From Sva-07 sp963707515 (lineage in GTDB: Bacteria; Actinomycetota; Acidimicrobiia; Acidimicrobiales; Ilumatobacteraceae), in assembly GCA_963707515.1 (NCBI GenBank), contig CAVPQI010000001.1, forward strand, positions 1,178,001 through 1,242,000: a stretch of DNA of 64,000 bases, read 5' to 3'. Numbering within the stretch: the stretch's first letter is position 1; each line of letters starts with the position of its first letter. The position numbers and the translations under genes were made by a program. Under the pieces are notes generated by a model. The model did not search any database. It was not told where the DNA came from and was given only the letters and a program-made list of their open reading frames with translations. Positions 9,332 to 18,344 of the stretch are shown here, piece after piece.

Positions 9332-9886
9332 GTGAGCGAGGTCGACGAACGACGTGACGAGGCCAGGGCGGTCGAAACCGGCGCCGACGCGGGTCCGTCA
9401 CGCCGCCGCAAGCTCGACCGCGGACTGCTCATCGCCAGCCTCGTGATCGCCTTCGGCATCGTGCTCATCGTGTGGGGCGTGTCGACGGCGATGACCGGCA
9501 ACGACGGTGTCAACCGCCCGGAGACGATCGAATCGCTGCAGCCCGTCGAGAACGCCGTGCAGGTCCTGCAACAAGAGCGCGTGGTCGTCGACCTGCAACC
9601 CGGCTACGCGGCGCGCCTCGAGATCGACGGCATCGATCTGCCGACGGCGACGATCGGTCAGGCCGACGTCGATCCCAGCGCCCAGCCGGCCCCGGGCCAG
9701 CAGATCGCCCTCCCGACGACCGCCATCTTCGACCCGGGCAACAACGTCATCTCGTTCCAACCGGTCGAGGGGGCGGCGATCGAGTCGTTCGAGCCCGGGC
9801 TCCACGAGGCCCGCGTGATCTTCTGGAAGATCGAGGACGGGCCCGACAAGGCGCGGAGCTACCGCTGGAAGTTCGAGGTCATCTGA
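9332..9886 (+). CDS. single-pass membrane protein, unknown extracellular domain
   Basis: 184 residues, family not recognised. A charged cytoplasmic tail (1-30) is followed by one membrane helix (LLIASLVIAFGIVLIVWGV, about 33-52). The extracellular part of about 130 residues includes ESLQPVENAVQVLQQERVVV and ends in RVIFWKIEDGPDKARSYRWK. The beta-rich pattern and the phrase on extreme values of a curve-like domain suggest an Ig-like or cupredoxin-like fold, but this is weak. It is transcribed away from the PASTA kinase homologue and converges on ligA. A role beside the kinase at the cell surface is speculation. Confidence 0.75.
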   Translation: MSEVDERRDEARAVETGADAGPSRRRKLDRGLLIASLVIAFGIVLIVWGVSTAMTGNDGVNRPETIESLQPVENAVQVLQQERVVVDLQPGYAARLEIDGIDLPTATIGQADVDPSAQPAPGQQIALPTTAIFDPGNNVISFQPVEGAAIESFEPGLHEARVIFWKIEDGPDKARSYRWKFEVI

Positions 9887-9908
9887 GCGAGCCGCTCGCG
9901 GCTCACTC
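9885..9908. terminator. bidirectional hairpin between convergent genes
   Basis: GAGCGAGCCG, loop CTCG, then CGGCTCACTC: 9 of 10 pairs. It covers the stop codons of both the membrane protein and ligA, so it could terminate transcription from both sides. No T tract. Confidence 0.5.
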
Positions 9909-12005
9909 GGTGGCGGGCAGCTCGCCGGTCTCCAAGAGCTGCACGAATCCGGCTTCGTCGAGGATCGGGATCCCGAGCGATTCCGCCTTCGTCAGCTTGC
10001 TCGCCCCCGGCGAGTCACCGACGACGAGCGCCAGCGTCTTCTTGCTGACGCTGCCGGGCGACTTCCCACCGCGCGACGTGATCGCCTCCTCGGCGCCCTC
10101 GCGGGTGAAGCCGGCGAGCGCCCCCGTGACGACGACCGTCTTGCCGGCGAGGGTCTGTGGGATCGCCGCCCGTGCGGCCGCTGCGGCCGCCGCCGCTTCG
10201 GGGTCGCCGAAGTTGACGCCCGCCGCTTCCAGGCGGTCGATGTAGGCCGCGTTCGCCTCCTGGGCGAACCAGGTGGCGATGGTCTCGGCGATCACGGTGC
10301 CGACGCCGTCGACGGCGGCGAGCTCGTCGACCGACTTCGACATGATCTCGCGCAGCGTGCCGAACTCGGCCGCCAGCGCCTGTGACGCCGCCGGCCCGAG
10401 GTGACGGACGCCGAGCGCGGTGAGCAGGTTCGCCAGTGGGCGCTGCTTCGACACCTCGATCTCGGCAACGAGGTTGGCGGCGCTGGTCTGCCCGACCCGC
10501 TCCAGGGCGACGAGTTGCTCGACGGTCAGCGAGTAGAGATCGGCGGGATCGTGCACGAGGTCGGCCGCAGTCAGCTTGTGCACCATCACCTCGCCGAGGC
10601 CCTCGATGTCCATCGCCCCGCGCGAGGCGAAGTAGGCGATCTTCTGGTCGCGCTGGGCCGGGCAGTCGGGGGCCACGCAGCGGGTGTCGGCTTCGCCGTC
10701 GGGACGCACGAGGGGGTTCCCGCAGCGCGGGCAGTCGGTCGGGAAGACCCACGGCACGCTGTCCGCCGGGCGCATCGACAGGACCGGTCCGACCACCTCG
10801 GGGATCACGTCACCGGCCTTGCGGACGATCACGTGGTCGCCGGGCCGGACGTCCTTGAACGCCACCTGGTCCTGGTTGTGCAGCGTCGCCAACCCGACGG
10901 TCGACCCGCCGACGAACACCGGCTCGAGCACCGCGAACGGCGTCGCCCGACCCGTCCGGCCGACCGAGATCATGATGTCGCGCAGCAGCGTCGTTCGCTC
11001 CTCGGGTGGGAACTTGTAGGCGATCGCCCAACGCGGCGCCCGCGACGTGAAGCCGAGTTGATCACGTTGCGCCTGGTCGTCGAGCTTGATGACGACACCG
11101 TCGATCTCGTAGTCGAGGTCGTGGCGATGCTCCTGCCAGTAGGCGCAGTGGGCGGCGACCTCACCGATCGTGTCGAACGTCCGGACGTGGTCGTTGACGG
11201 GCAGCCCGAGGCCGGCGGCGAACTGCAGCGTCGCCAGGTGGCTGGTGAACGTCGGGCCGCCGACGACCTCGCCGAGCTGGTAGGCCCAGAACGACAGCTT
11301 GCGCGCCGCCGTCATCGCCGGGTCCTTCTGGCGCAGGCTGCCGGCGGCCGAGTTGCGGGGATTGACGAACGCCTTCTCCCCCGCTGCCATCGCCCGCTCG
11401 TTGAGCTGGTCGAAGCTGCTGCGGGTCATGTACACCTCACCGCGTATCTCGAAGACCTCGGGCACGACGACGGCCGGGTCGCTCGAACGGAGCTGCTCGG
11501 GAACGTCGTCGATCGTCGCCACGTTGGCGGTGACGTCCTCGCCCACACGGCCGTCGCCGCGGGTTGCCGCCTGCACGAAGCGGCCCTGCTCGTAGCGCAG
11601 GCTGATCGCCAACCCGTCGAACTTGAGCTCGCAGACGAACGTCGGCGTCGCGCCGTCGAGACCGCGGGCGACGCGGTCGGCCCACGCCTGCAGCTCGTCG
11701 GCGTTCATCGCGTTGTCGAGGCTCATCATCGGGACGCGGTGGCGGACCGGGGTGAACGACGAGCTGATCGCCCCGCCGACCTGGCTCGTCGGCGAGTCGT
11801 CGCTGGCGAGGTCGGGGTTCTCGGCCTCCAGCGTCCGCAGCTCGCGAACGAGGGTGTCGAACTCGAAGTCGCTGATCTCGGGCTCGTCGAGCGTGTGGTA
11901 GCGCTCGTTGTGATAGGCGATCAGCGAGCGCAGCTCGTCGATGCGCAGCGCGGGATCCGCGGGTGGTGCGGCATCGGATCCGGGGGTGCCGTCGTTCGCC
12001 GTCAT
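9903..12005 (-). CDS. ligA: NAD-dependent DNA ligase
   Basis: Seals nicks in replication and repair, using NAD. 700 residues, normal for the family. Domain Ia (about 20-90) is followed by the adenylation domain with the nucleotidyl Lys128 in CELKFDGLAISLRY. Next come the OB fold, a four-Cys zinc finger (CPRCGNPLVRP to CVAPDCPAQ), helix-hairpin-helix repeats (DLYSLTVEQLVALERVGQTS onward) and a C-terminal BRCT domain starting KTVVVTGALAGFTREGAEEA. Start ATG 12005 is chosen because it is preceded by TAGCCT at 8 nt and the homology begins 20 residues in. The neighbouring mnmA and MetE-like genes match the arrangement known near ligA in mycobacteria. Confidence 0.97.
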   Translation of the reverse strand: MTANDGTPGSDAAPPADPALRIDELRSLIAYHNERYHTLDEPEISDFEFDTLVRELRTLEAENPDLASDDSPTSQVGGAISSSFTPVRHRVPMMSLDNAMNADELQAWADRVARGLDGATPTFVCELKFDGLAISLRYEQGRFVQAATRGDGRVGEDVTANVATIDDVPEQLRSSDPAVVVPEVFEIRGEVYMTRSSFDQLNERAMAAGEKAFVNPRNSAAGSLRQKDPAMTAARKLSFWAYQLGEVVGGPTFTSHLATLQFAAGLGLPVNDHVRTFDTIGEVAAHCAYWQEHRHDLDYEIDGVVIKLDDQAQRDQLGFTSRAPRWAIAYKFPPEERTTLLRDIMISVGRTGRATPFAVLEPVFVGGSTVGLATLHNQDQVAFKDVRPGDHVIVRKAGDVIPEVVGPVLSMRPADSVPWVFPTDCPRCGNPLVRPDGEADTRCVAPDCPAQRDQKIAYFASRGAMDIEGLGEVMVHKLTAADLVHDPADLYSLTVEQLVALERVGQTSAANLVAEIEVSKQRPLANLLTALGVRHLGPAASQALAAEFGTLREIMSKSVDELAAVDGVGTVIAETIATWFAQEANAAYIDRLEAAGVNFGDPEAAAAAAAARAAIPQTLAGKTVVVTGALAGFTREGAEEAITSRGGKSPGSVSKKTLALVVGDSPGASKLTKAESLGIPILDEAGFVQLLETGELPATE

Positions 12006-12013
12006 CGCCGTCG

Positions 12014-12019
12014 AGGCTA
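12014..12019 (-). promoter_or_regulatory. TANNNT -10-like box of ligA
   Basis: TAGCCT on the minus strand ends 8 nt before the ligA ATG at 12005. This fits a leaderless transcript and supports this start over the upstream in-frame TTG/GTG codons. Confidence 0.5.
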
Positions 12020-12081
12020 CGACACGAGGGCGAGACAGCACGCTGGTGTCGGCCCGGCGCCGCGCCGTTGCCGTGGCGCTC

Positions 12082-13007
12082 TCAGTTGACCGGCAGCCCG
12101 CGATCGCGGGCGGCGCGCAGCGCCTCGCCGGGACGGCTCGGGGCGACGAGGAACGCCCGGAGGTGTATCGCCTTGCCGTTCGGCTCGCTCGGTGTGAACG
12201 CCAACAACGCGGTCACCGACTCGGTGGTCGTCACCTCGATGACGAAGCCGCTCGCCGGGCCGGTGAGGTCGGCGGCGCCGGTGTCCGCGGGGGCGAGGTG
12301 GATCGACCGCACCTGTGCCGTGCGCAGCGTCAGCGTCTCGGCGAGGACGACGGGGTCGTGGACGACGACACCGGCAGGGACGAGCACGAACCACGGCGCG
12401 ACAGCCGGTGCCAGCGCGGTGCCAGGAGCACGGAACCGGCGATGGCGAGGAGCGTGACGACGACACCGGCGATCCATTGCCGCGACGCCAGCAACAGCGG
12501 TCCGGCGACGACGGTCGGCGCCCACAGCACCCACACCGCGACCGCAGCGACGCCGGCAGCGGCCGGCGGGCGCAACGGGAAGCGCAGCTCGTCGCCGTAG
12601 GCGGACGATTGCACGTACCGCCGCCCGAGCTCGGGGGCGAACACGGCGGCGACGGCGATCGCCGCGGGCACGCCGAGCAGCGCGAGGTCGGCGGCCGAGG
12701 CGCCGCCGAAGCCGGCCGCGACGGTGGCGACGATCGCCAGTGGTGTCCCGACACGCACCGCGGTGAGCGAGAGCGTCGAGGCCACGGCGAGGGCCAGCGC
12801 GACGACCGCCCATCCCGCCCAGGCGAGGAACGATGCGGTCCACGTGACCGCGTCGGAACGCTCCGCGAGTGCCGACTGGATCGCCGTCCCACCGACGACC
12901 GCGACGAGCACCCACGCCGCGCGAGCGACCCACGGGATCGCCGCCGCGACCGCGCGCAGGATCGGGGCCGTGGTGTCGGGCTGATCCGACCGGTTCGTCG
13001 TCGACAT
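12082..13007 (-). CDS. membrane protein with C-terminal PH-like domain (one frameshift)
   Basis: About 308 residues in two frames joined near 12410. The N-terminal part (MSTTNRSDQPDTTAPILR) has about seven hydrophobic segments, for example AAWVLVAVVGGTAIQSALAE, FLAWAGWAVVALALAVAS and WIAGVVVTLLAIAGSVLLAP. After the frame change it reads APWFVLVPAGVVVHDPVVLA, then TLRTAQVRSIHLAPAD and FVIEVTTTESVTALLAF. This resembles the bacterial PH-like fold seen in membrane proteins where a strand reads like wfVlvPaGvVvhD. Function unknown. The break is a single indel in an otherwise intact reading and is probably a sequence error. Confidence 0.72.
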
Positions 13008-13211
13008 GGGCTGACATGTTGCCTGCGATCGACGCCGATCGACACGTCCACCGTCACCACCCGAGCGCGGTACCGACGATTCGGTCGCACGTGACGCGAC
13101 GTGGGACGATGCGGGGGGCCGTCTCCGGGCGGGTGGCGGGGAAATGAGCCAGGTCCACCGCTCGGTGGGCTGGCAGAGTTGCACGTGGGCAGAGTGAACG
13201 GAGGTGAACCG

Positions 13212-14249
13212 ATGACGGAGACGGATGGATCGATCCGTGTCGCGGCCGCATCCCCGTTCGCGGACGGTGCGACCGCCGGTGTCGGCAGCCTGCCCCACAG
13301 CGTTCCCGGTGCCGCGGCGGCGTTCGCCATCGGCGAGTTCGACATCGCCACCATCCCCACCCTGCCGCAGCGTTCGCCCGCCGAGCTGATGCTCGCCCAG
13401 GCAGCCGCATCGATCGACGGGGTGTCGTTCGGTGCCGACGGCGCGCTCGTTCTCGACCCGGCGGTCGACCTCGTCGCCGCCCCCACGGCCGACCTCGCCG
13501 GCGACGGCTTCGTCGGCATCCGATCGTTCCTCGAGCTCGCCGGCAAGGTCCGCCTCGACGGCACCGCGGTGAAGTGGCAGTTCGTCGGCCCGGTGACCCT
13601 CGGCGCCGAGCTCGTTCGCGCCGGCGCCGACCCCCAGCTGGCGTTCGACGTCGCCGCCGCGTCCGTGCGGGCCAACCTCGTCGCCATCTCCGCCGCCGTC
13701 ACCGAGGCGCTGCCGTCGTCGCGCCAGCTGATGGTCCTCGACGAACCCTCGCTCAGTGGGCTGATGGAGCCGACGTTCGCGATCGCCCCGGACTGTGCCA
13801 TCGACCTGATGTCGTCGGCGATGGCCGCGCTCCCGAAGGGCACCGTCGCCGGTGTGCACTGCTGCGCCCCGTGCGACGTCGCCACCCTGCTGGCGTCAGG
13901 TCCGTCGGTGATCTCGTTGCCGGTGGCCCCCGAGCTCGTCGACTGGGTCGGCTATCTCGCCCGCTTCCTCGACGAGGGCGGCGTGATCGCCTGGGGCGTC
14001 GTCGCCACCGACGGGCCGGTTCCGTCGGTGCCGGAACGACCATGGCGGGCGCTCAGCGACCTGTGGTGCTCGATGGTCCAGCGCGGCTGCGACCCGGTCC
14101 AGCTGCGCCGACAGAGCATCATCACGCCGCACTGCGGGCTGGCATTCCACTCGCCGGCGGTTGCCCGTCGCATCGCCCGCCTCAGCGCACAGGTCGGCAA
14201 GCGGGTCAAGGACCAGTCGGCAGCGACGCGGTTCGCGCTCGGCGCCTGA
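13212..14249 (+). CDS. cobalamin-independent methionine synthase-like protein (MetE C-terminal fold)
   Basis: 345 residues, a stand-alone UROD/MetE barrel. The N-terminal motif GATAGVGSLPHSVPGAAAAF and the zinc-site elements GVHCCAPCDV (His-x-Cys-like) and IITPHCGLAFHSPAVARRI (Cys) match the MetE C-terminal half. The folate-binding N-terminal half is absent. The ATG at 13212 follows a strong GGAGGTG, which decides the start. A comparable short MetE-like gene lies between mnmA and ligA in mycobacteria, so the synteny is conserved although the strand differs here. It may transfer methyl or sulfur groups; the substrate is unknown. Confidence 0.85.
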   Translation: MTETDGSIRVAAASPFADGATAGVGSLPHSVPGAAAAFAIGEFDIATIPTLPQRSPAELMLAQAAASIDGVSFGADGALVLDPAVDLVAAPTADLAGDGFVGIRSFLELAGKVRLDGTAVKWQFVGPVTLGAELVRAGADPQLAFDVAAASVRANLVAISAAVTEALPSSRQLMVLDEPSLSGLMEPTFAIAPDCAIDLMSSAMAALPKGTVAGVHCCAPCDVATLLASGPSVISLPVAPELVDWVGYLARFLDEGGVIAWGVVATDGPVPSVPERPWRALSDLWCSMVQRGCDPVQLRRQSIITPHCGLAFHSPAVARRIARLSAQVGKRVKDQSAATRFALGA

Positions 14250-14263
14250 CGCAACGTTCGGGC

Positions 14264-14294
14264 GCAACGTTCGGGGACAGGCCCCAACCGTTGC
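14264..14294. repeat. GGGGACAGGCCCC-core palindrome, copy 1
   Basis: GCAACGTTCGGGG, ACA, GGCCCCAACCGTTGC: near-perfect inverted repeat between the convergent MetE-like gene and mnmA. A partial second arm (GCAACGTTCG) lies at 14251-14260. Probable bidirectional terminator of a repeat family. Confidence 0.75.
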
Positions 14295-14301
14295 TTGTCG
14301 C

Positions 14302-15349
14302 TCAGCGGCAGATGCCGCCGCCGAGCACCCGCTGGTCGGCGAGGTCGTAGAGGACGACACTCTGGCCGGGTGCGATGCGCCGCTGGGGGTGATGCCACCG
14401 CACGTCGAGGGCGCCGTCGTCGCGGCGCTCGACGGTCGCCGGGTTGGTCCGCCCGTGGGCGCTGCACTGGACGCGCACCTCGCCGGTGACGGCCCCGTCG
14501 ACCCAGCTCGGCCGGTCGACGACCAGCCCCTCGCGGAGCAGGTCGTCGTCGCTGCCGACGGTGACGACTGCCGCCGCCCGGTCGACATCGACGACGTAGC
14601 GCTTGGGGCCGCCCCCGGGCAGCCCGAGGCCGCGCCGCTGGCCGACGGTCACCAGTTCGACGGCGTCGACCTCTCCGACCGCGGCGCCGGCCATGTCGAC
14701 GACGCGAGCCGCGGTGGAACGGGATGCGGTCACCGAGGAAGGTCTCGCGGCCGCCGGTGGACGTGATGAAGCAGACGTCCTGGCTGTCGGGCTTGCTCGC
14801 CGTGCGCAGGTCGATCGCCGCCGCCAGCCGCCGCACCTCGGCCTTGTCCATTCCACCGACCGGGAAGATCGTCCGCGCCAGCTGCCCTTGGTCGAGCATG
14901 TGCACGACGTAGCTCTGGTCCTTGGCCGCGTCGGCACCCCGCTCGAGCGTGTACCGGCCGTCCGGTGTGCGGCCGATCGCCGCGTGGTGGCCGGTCGCCA
15001 CGGCGTCGAAGCCGAGGAGGTCGGCGCGCTCCGCGAGCCGGGCGAACTTCACCGACCGGTTGCACTCGATGCACGGGTTCGGCGTGACGCCGTGGACGTG
15101 GGCGTCGACGTACGGCTGCACGACATGGGCGTCGAAGTCGTCGCCGAAGTTGAACACGAGGTGGTCGATGCCGAGCTGTTGCGCCACCCGGCGGGCGTCG
15201 TCGACGTCGGACACCGAGCAGCACCCGGTGTCGCTGTCACCGCCCCACAGCTTCATCGTCACGCCGACCACGTCGTGTCCGGCGCGCTGCAACAGCAACG
15301 CGGCGACGGACGAGTCGACCCCGCCGCTCATCGCGCACATCACCTTCAC
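14302..15349 (-). CDS. mnmA: tRNA-specific 2-thiouridylase (one frameshift)
   Basis: Installs 2-thiouridine at wobble U34 of Lys, Glu and Gln tRNAs, using sulfur from a cysteine desulfurase. It opens VKVMCAMSGGVDSSVAALLL with the SGGVDSS PP-loop. Catalytic cysteines sit in TPNPCIECNRSVKF and DSQDVCFITS. GQRRGLGLPGG and RTNPATV follow in the C-terminal barrel. A 1-nt indel near 14720 shifts frame between DRIPFH and ARVVDMAGAAVGE; both halves match the family, so this is probably an error. Start GTG 15349 overlaps the stop of the desulfurase gene (15346-15348), giving a two-gene sulfur-relay operon. Convergent with the MetE-like gene. Confidence 0.93.
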
Positions 15350-16536
15350 GACGCCTCCGCCCGGACACGATCGGCCGACGGCATGGAGCGGCCGCGCAGC
15401 GTCGTCACCGACTCGGCGATCACGTCGATCGCCCGCGCCACGTCGTCGTCGGTGGTCGTTCGGCCGAGCGTCAGCCGCAACGCGCCGAGGGCCGCCGACC
15501 GGTCGACCCCCATCGCCGCCAACACGTGCGACGGCTCCATCGCTCCGCTGGCGCACGCCGATGCGGCCGACGCGCAGACCTCTGCTTCGTCGAGCTTGAA
15601 CAACAGCGCCTCCGACTCGACCCCGGCGATGCACACGTGGGCGGACCCGGCAACCTTGGCGTCACGCGGCACGGTCTCGACGACGTCGTCGAGCCGGTGC
15701 TGCAGTCCGTCGACGAGCGCGTCACGAAGCGATGCCAGGCGGACGTTCTCGGTCGCCCGCTCGCGGTCGGTGAGGTCGAGGGCGACGGCGGTGGCGGCGA
15801 TCCCGGCCGTGTTGTGCGTGCCGCTGCGCCGTTCGCGCTCCTGACCGCCCCCGAGGATCAGCGCGTCGACTCGCGGGCCACCGCGCTCGACGAGCACACC
15901 GACGCCCTTCGGGCCACCGAACTTGTGGGCGCTCAGCGAGAGCAGGTCGACGTGCCGGGTCACCTCGCGCAGATCGAGCCAGCACGCCGCCTGCACGGCG
16001 TCAGTGTGCAGCAGGGCGTGGGGTGCGTGGCGGCGGACGACCGCTGCCACCGCGGCGATGTCGGTGATCGTGCCGACCTCGTTGTTGACCGCCATCACGC
16101 TGACCACGGCGACGTCGGGGTCGGCGTCGAGCACCGCGGCGAGCACCTCGAGGTCGACTCGCCCGAGGCCGTCGACGGGGACCACGTGACCGCGACCGCC
16201 GGCGGCGAGCCGCTCGACGACGTGCAGCACCGCATGGTGCTCGGTGGCGGGGCAGACGGCGGAGGCGGTCGGTCCGCGGCGCGAGACGGCACCGGCGACG
16301 GCCATGTTGTCGCCCTCGGTGCCACCGCCGGTGAACACCACCTCGTTCGGCCGGCAGCCGACCACGGCGGCGACCACGTCGCGTGCCTCGTCGACCGCCT
16401 GCCGCGCCCGGCGGGCGAAGCGGTGCGACCCGGACGGGTTGGCGTAGACCTCGGCGAAGAACGGCTGCATCGCCTCGATCGCCTCCGGACGCATCGGCGT
16501 CGAGGCCGCATGGTCGAGGTAGACGAGCCCGTGCAC
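15346..16536 (-). CDS. cysteine desulfurase (IscS/NifS family)
   Basis: PLP enzyme that takes sulfur from cysteine and passes it to MnmA (next gene, overlapping by 4 nt) and probably to Fe-S cluster assembly. 396 residues. It opens VHGLVYLDHAASTPMRPEAI. The PLP lysine is in SLSAHKFGGPKGVGVL. The active-site cysteine lies in a short loop, SACASGAMEPSHVL. The upstream in-frame GTG at 16545 is possible, but I choose GTG 16536 because TAGCGT (16544-16549) would then sit exactly 7 nt upstream, as at other genes, and because the family normally starts a few residues before YLDxAA. Confidence 0.93.
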   Translation of the reverse strand: MHGLVYLDHAASTPMRPEAIEAMQPFFAEVYANPSGSHRFARRARQAVDEARDVVAAVVGCRPNEVVFTGGGTEGDNMAVAGAVSRRGPTASAVCPATEHHAVLHVVERLAAGGRGHVVPVDGLGRVDLEVLAAVLDADPDVAVVSVMAVNNEVGTITDIAAVAAVVRRHAPHALLHTDAVQAACWLDLREVTRHVDLLSLSAHKFGGPKGVGVLVERGGPRVDALILGGGQERERRSGTHNTAGIAATAVALDLTDRERATENVRLASLRDALVDGLQHRLDDVVETVPRDAKVAGSAHVCIAGVESEALLFKLDEAEVCASAASACASGAMEPSHVLAAMGVDRSAALGALRLTLGRTTTDDDVARAIDVIAESVTTLRGRSMPSADRVRAEAS

Positions 16537-16543
16537 CCGGTTC

Positions 16544-16549
16544 ACGCTA
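16544..16549 (-). promoter_or_regulatory. TANNNT -10-like box of the desulfurase-mnmA operon
   Basis: TAGCGT on the minus strand ends 7 nt before the GTG at 16536. It would fall inside the coding region if the GTG at 16545 were used, so it decides the start. Confidence 0.5.
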
Positions 16550-16614
16550 CCGGTACCCGTCGGAGGGCTCCGGGCGCTCGGCCCGTGCCCGCACGGCGGC
16601 GCGAGGTCGACGCC

Positions 16615-16620
16615 TATCCT
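16615..16620 (+). promoter_or_regulatory. TANNNT -10-like box
   Basis: TATCCT ends 7 nt before the ATG at 16628, with no Shine-Dalgarno sequence. It forms a divergent promoter region with the desulfurase box 66 bp away. Confidence 0.45.
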
Positions 16621-16627
16621 CACGGCG

Positions 16628-17434
16628 ATGCGTGGGTACGACCGGCACACCTACGGTGACGCCTTTGCCGACGTCTACGACGACTGGTACGCCGACGTGA
16701 CCGACGTCGCGTCCACGGTCGCTCGCGTCGTCGAGCTCGCCGGGCCCGGTGGGCGGGTGCTCGAGCTCGGGGTCGGAACCGGGCGGCTGGCGGTGCCGAT
16801 CGCCGCCGCCGGCGCACGGGTCACCGGGATCGATTCCAGCGCGGCGATGCTCGCCCAGCTCGCCGAACGTGACGGTGCAGTGGACGTCGAGGCGATCCAC
16901 GGCGACATGGTCGACGAGCTGCCGGCCGGCCCGTTCGACGTCGTCCTCGTCGCCTACAACACGATCTTCAACCTGCTCGACGAGGCCGACCAGCGGCGTT
17001 GCTTCGGCGAGGTCGCGCGGCGGCTCCGACCCGGCGGCGCATTCGTCGTCGAGGCCTTCGTGCCGGGCGACGCCGGTGGCCCGGGCGGTGGTTCCGTGAC
17101 CGTCCGCTCGATCACCGCCGACCGGGTCGTGTTGTCGGTCTCGACCGAGCGGCGCGGCGACCAGCGCGCCGAGGGCCAGTTCGTCGAGCTCAGCGAGGCG
17201 GGCGGGGTCCGGCTGCGGCCGTGGGCGATTCGCTGGAGCACGCCCGAGCAGCTCGACGAAATGGCAGCCGAGGCCGGTCTGACGCTCGCGTCGCGTTCGG
17301 CCGACATGGCCGGAACGCCGTTCGACCACGACAGCGAGCAACACGTGTCGGTCTACCGCAAGCCGGTGTCCGGCACGTCGGTGTCTGGCACGTCGGTGTC
17401 TGGCACGTCGGTGTCTGGCACGGAGGAACCGTGA
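16628..17434 (+). CDS. class I SAM-dependent methyltransferase
   Basis: 268 residues. It begins MRGYDRHTYGDAFADVYDDW, a typical opening of small-molecule methyltransferases. The SAM site is GGRVLELGVGTGRLAVPIAA, followed by VTGIDSSAAMLAQLAERD, then FDVVLVAYNTIFNL and RRLRPGGAFVVEAF. The substrate cannot be told. The last 20 residues are VSGTS pentapeptide repeats, encoded by a 15-bp tandem repeat that runs right up to the Shine-Dalgarno sequence of the next gene. Its TGA overlaps the GTG start of the LLM gene (17431), so the two are co-translated. Confidence 0.88.
   Translation: MRGYDRHTYGDAFADVYDDWYADVTDVASTVARVVELAGPGGRVLELGVGTGRLAVPIAAAGARVTGIDSSAAMLAQLAERDGAVDVEAIHGDMVDELPAGPFDVVLVAYNTIFNLLDEADQRRCFGEVARRLRPGGAFVVEAFVPGDAGGPGGGSVTVRSITADRVVLSVSTERRGDQRAEGQFVELSEAGGVRLRPWAIRWSTPEQLDEMAAEAGLTLASRSADMAGTPFDHDSEQHVSVYRKPVSGTSVSGTSVSGTSVSGTEEP
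17366..17422 (+). repeat. 15-bp in-frame tandem repeat (3.8 copies)
   Basis: Units GTGTCYGGCACGTCG start at 17366, 17381, 17396 and 17411. They encode VSGTS repeats at the very C-terminus of the methyltransferase, and the last unit adjoins CGGAGGAACC, the ribosome site of the LLM gene. Length change by slippage would keep both frames. Confidence 0.9.
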
Positions 17435-18333
17435 CGGATCCGTCGACGCCGGCGAGTGACGGTCAGGACGCGACGTCCCGGCCCACCGTGTCGTACGCCC
17501 TCGGCGTGCCCAACGGTGGCGACTTCGCCGACCCGCGGCGCCTCCTCCAGCTCGCCCGCGACGCCGAAGCGGCGGGGTGGGACGGATTCTTCGTCTGGGA
17601 TCACGTCATCCGCCGCCAGCCGTGGGCGCCGATGGTCGATCCGTGGGCGACGCTGTCGGCGATCGCCGTCAACACGGAACGGATGGTGCTCGGGCCGATG
17701 GTCACGCCGCTGGCGCGACGACGGCCGTCGATCGTCGCCCGCCAGACCGTCACCCTCGACCTGTTGAGCGACGGACGTCTCCGCCTCGGCGTCGGCCTCG
17801 GTGCTCCGGACGACGAGTTCACCCGCTTCGGCGAGGACGCCGACCCCCGCCGGCGGGCGCGCATCCTCGACGAGTCGCTCGCCCTGCTCGTCGAGTTGTG
17901 GTCGGGTGAGCCGGTGACCTTCCGCGGTGAGCACGTGATCGCCGACGACGTCCACTTCCTGCCGCGGCCGGTCCACGGCTCGATCCCGATCTGGGTCGCC
18001 GGCGGTTGGCCGGGCGGTGCACCGTTCCGCCGCGCCGCCCGCTACGACGGTGTGTGGCCGGTCGCCGCCGACCGCACCCACGACCTCACCGTCGGCGAGT
18101 TCGCGGACTGCGTACGCACGGTGCACCGACATCGCGAGGACCTCGGGCTGGCCGACCGCCCGTACGACGCCTGCTTCCCGGGCACCACACCGGCCACGCC
18201 GGACATCGAGAGCGCCGACCTCCTCGGCCAGCTCACCGACGCCGGCATGACGTGGTGGATCGAGTCGCTCGACGACGCCTCGATCGCGTTCGAAGCCCAC
18301 CGCGAACGCGTCCTCGCCGGCCCGCCCGGCTGA
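17431..18333 (+). CDS. LLM-class flavin/F420-dependent oxidoreductase
   Basis: Luciferase-like monooxygenase family, 300 residues, single barrel. After a disordered start it reads VSYALGVPNGGDFADPRRLL, then DGFFVWDHVIRRQPWAPMVD, RPSIVARQTVTLDLLSDGRL and RLGVGLGAPDDEFTRFGED (the flavin- or F420-binding region). IPIWVAGGWPGGAPFRRAAR follows. F420 use is common for this family in actinobacteria, but the cofactor is not certain. GGAGG lies 6 nt before the GTG start and the gene overlaps the methyltransferase by 4 nt, so they form an operon. The substrate is unknown. Confidence 0.88.
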   Translation: MTDPSTPASDGQDATSRPTVSYALGVPNGGDFADPRRLLQLARDAEAAGWDGFFVWDHVIRRQPWAPMVDPWATLSAIAVNTERMVLGPMVTPLARRRPSIVARQTVTLDLLSDGRLRLGVGLGAPDDEFTRFGEDADPRRRARILDESLALLVELWSGEPVTFRGEHVIADDVHFLPRPVHGSIPIWVAGGWPGGAPFRRAARYDGVWPVAADRTHDLTVGEFADCVRTVHRHREDLGLADRPYDACFPGTTPATPDIESADLLGQLTDAGMTWWIESLDDASIAFEAHRERVLAGPPG

Positions 18334-18344
18334 CTCAGAACGCG

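Noticed and set aside
10401..12089. 562-residue open frame on the plus strand
   Set aside because: Antisense to ligA, which has all its motifs intact.
12017..13885. Long minus-strand frame spanning the MetE-like gene and the membrane protein
   Set aside because: It only overlaps the two real genes in other frames; no homology or start signal.
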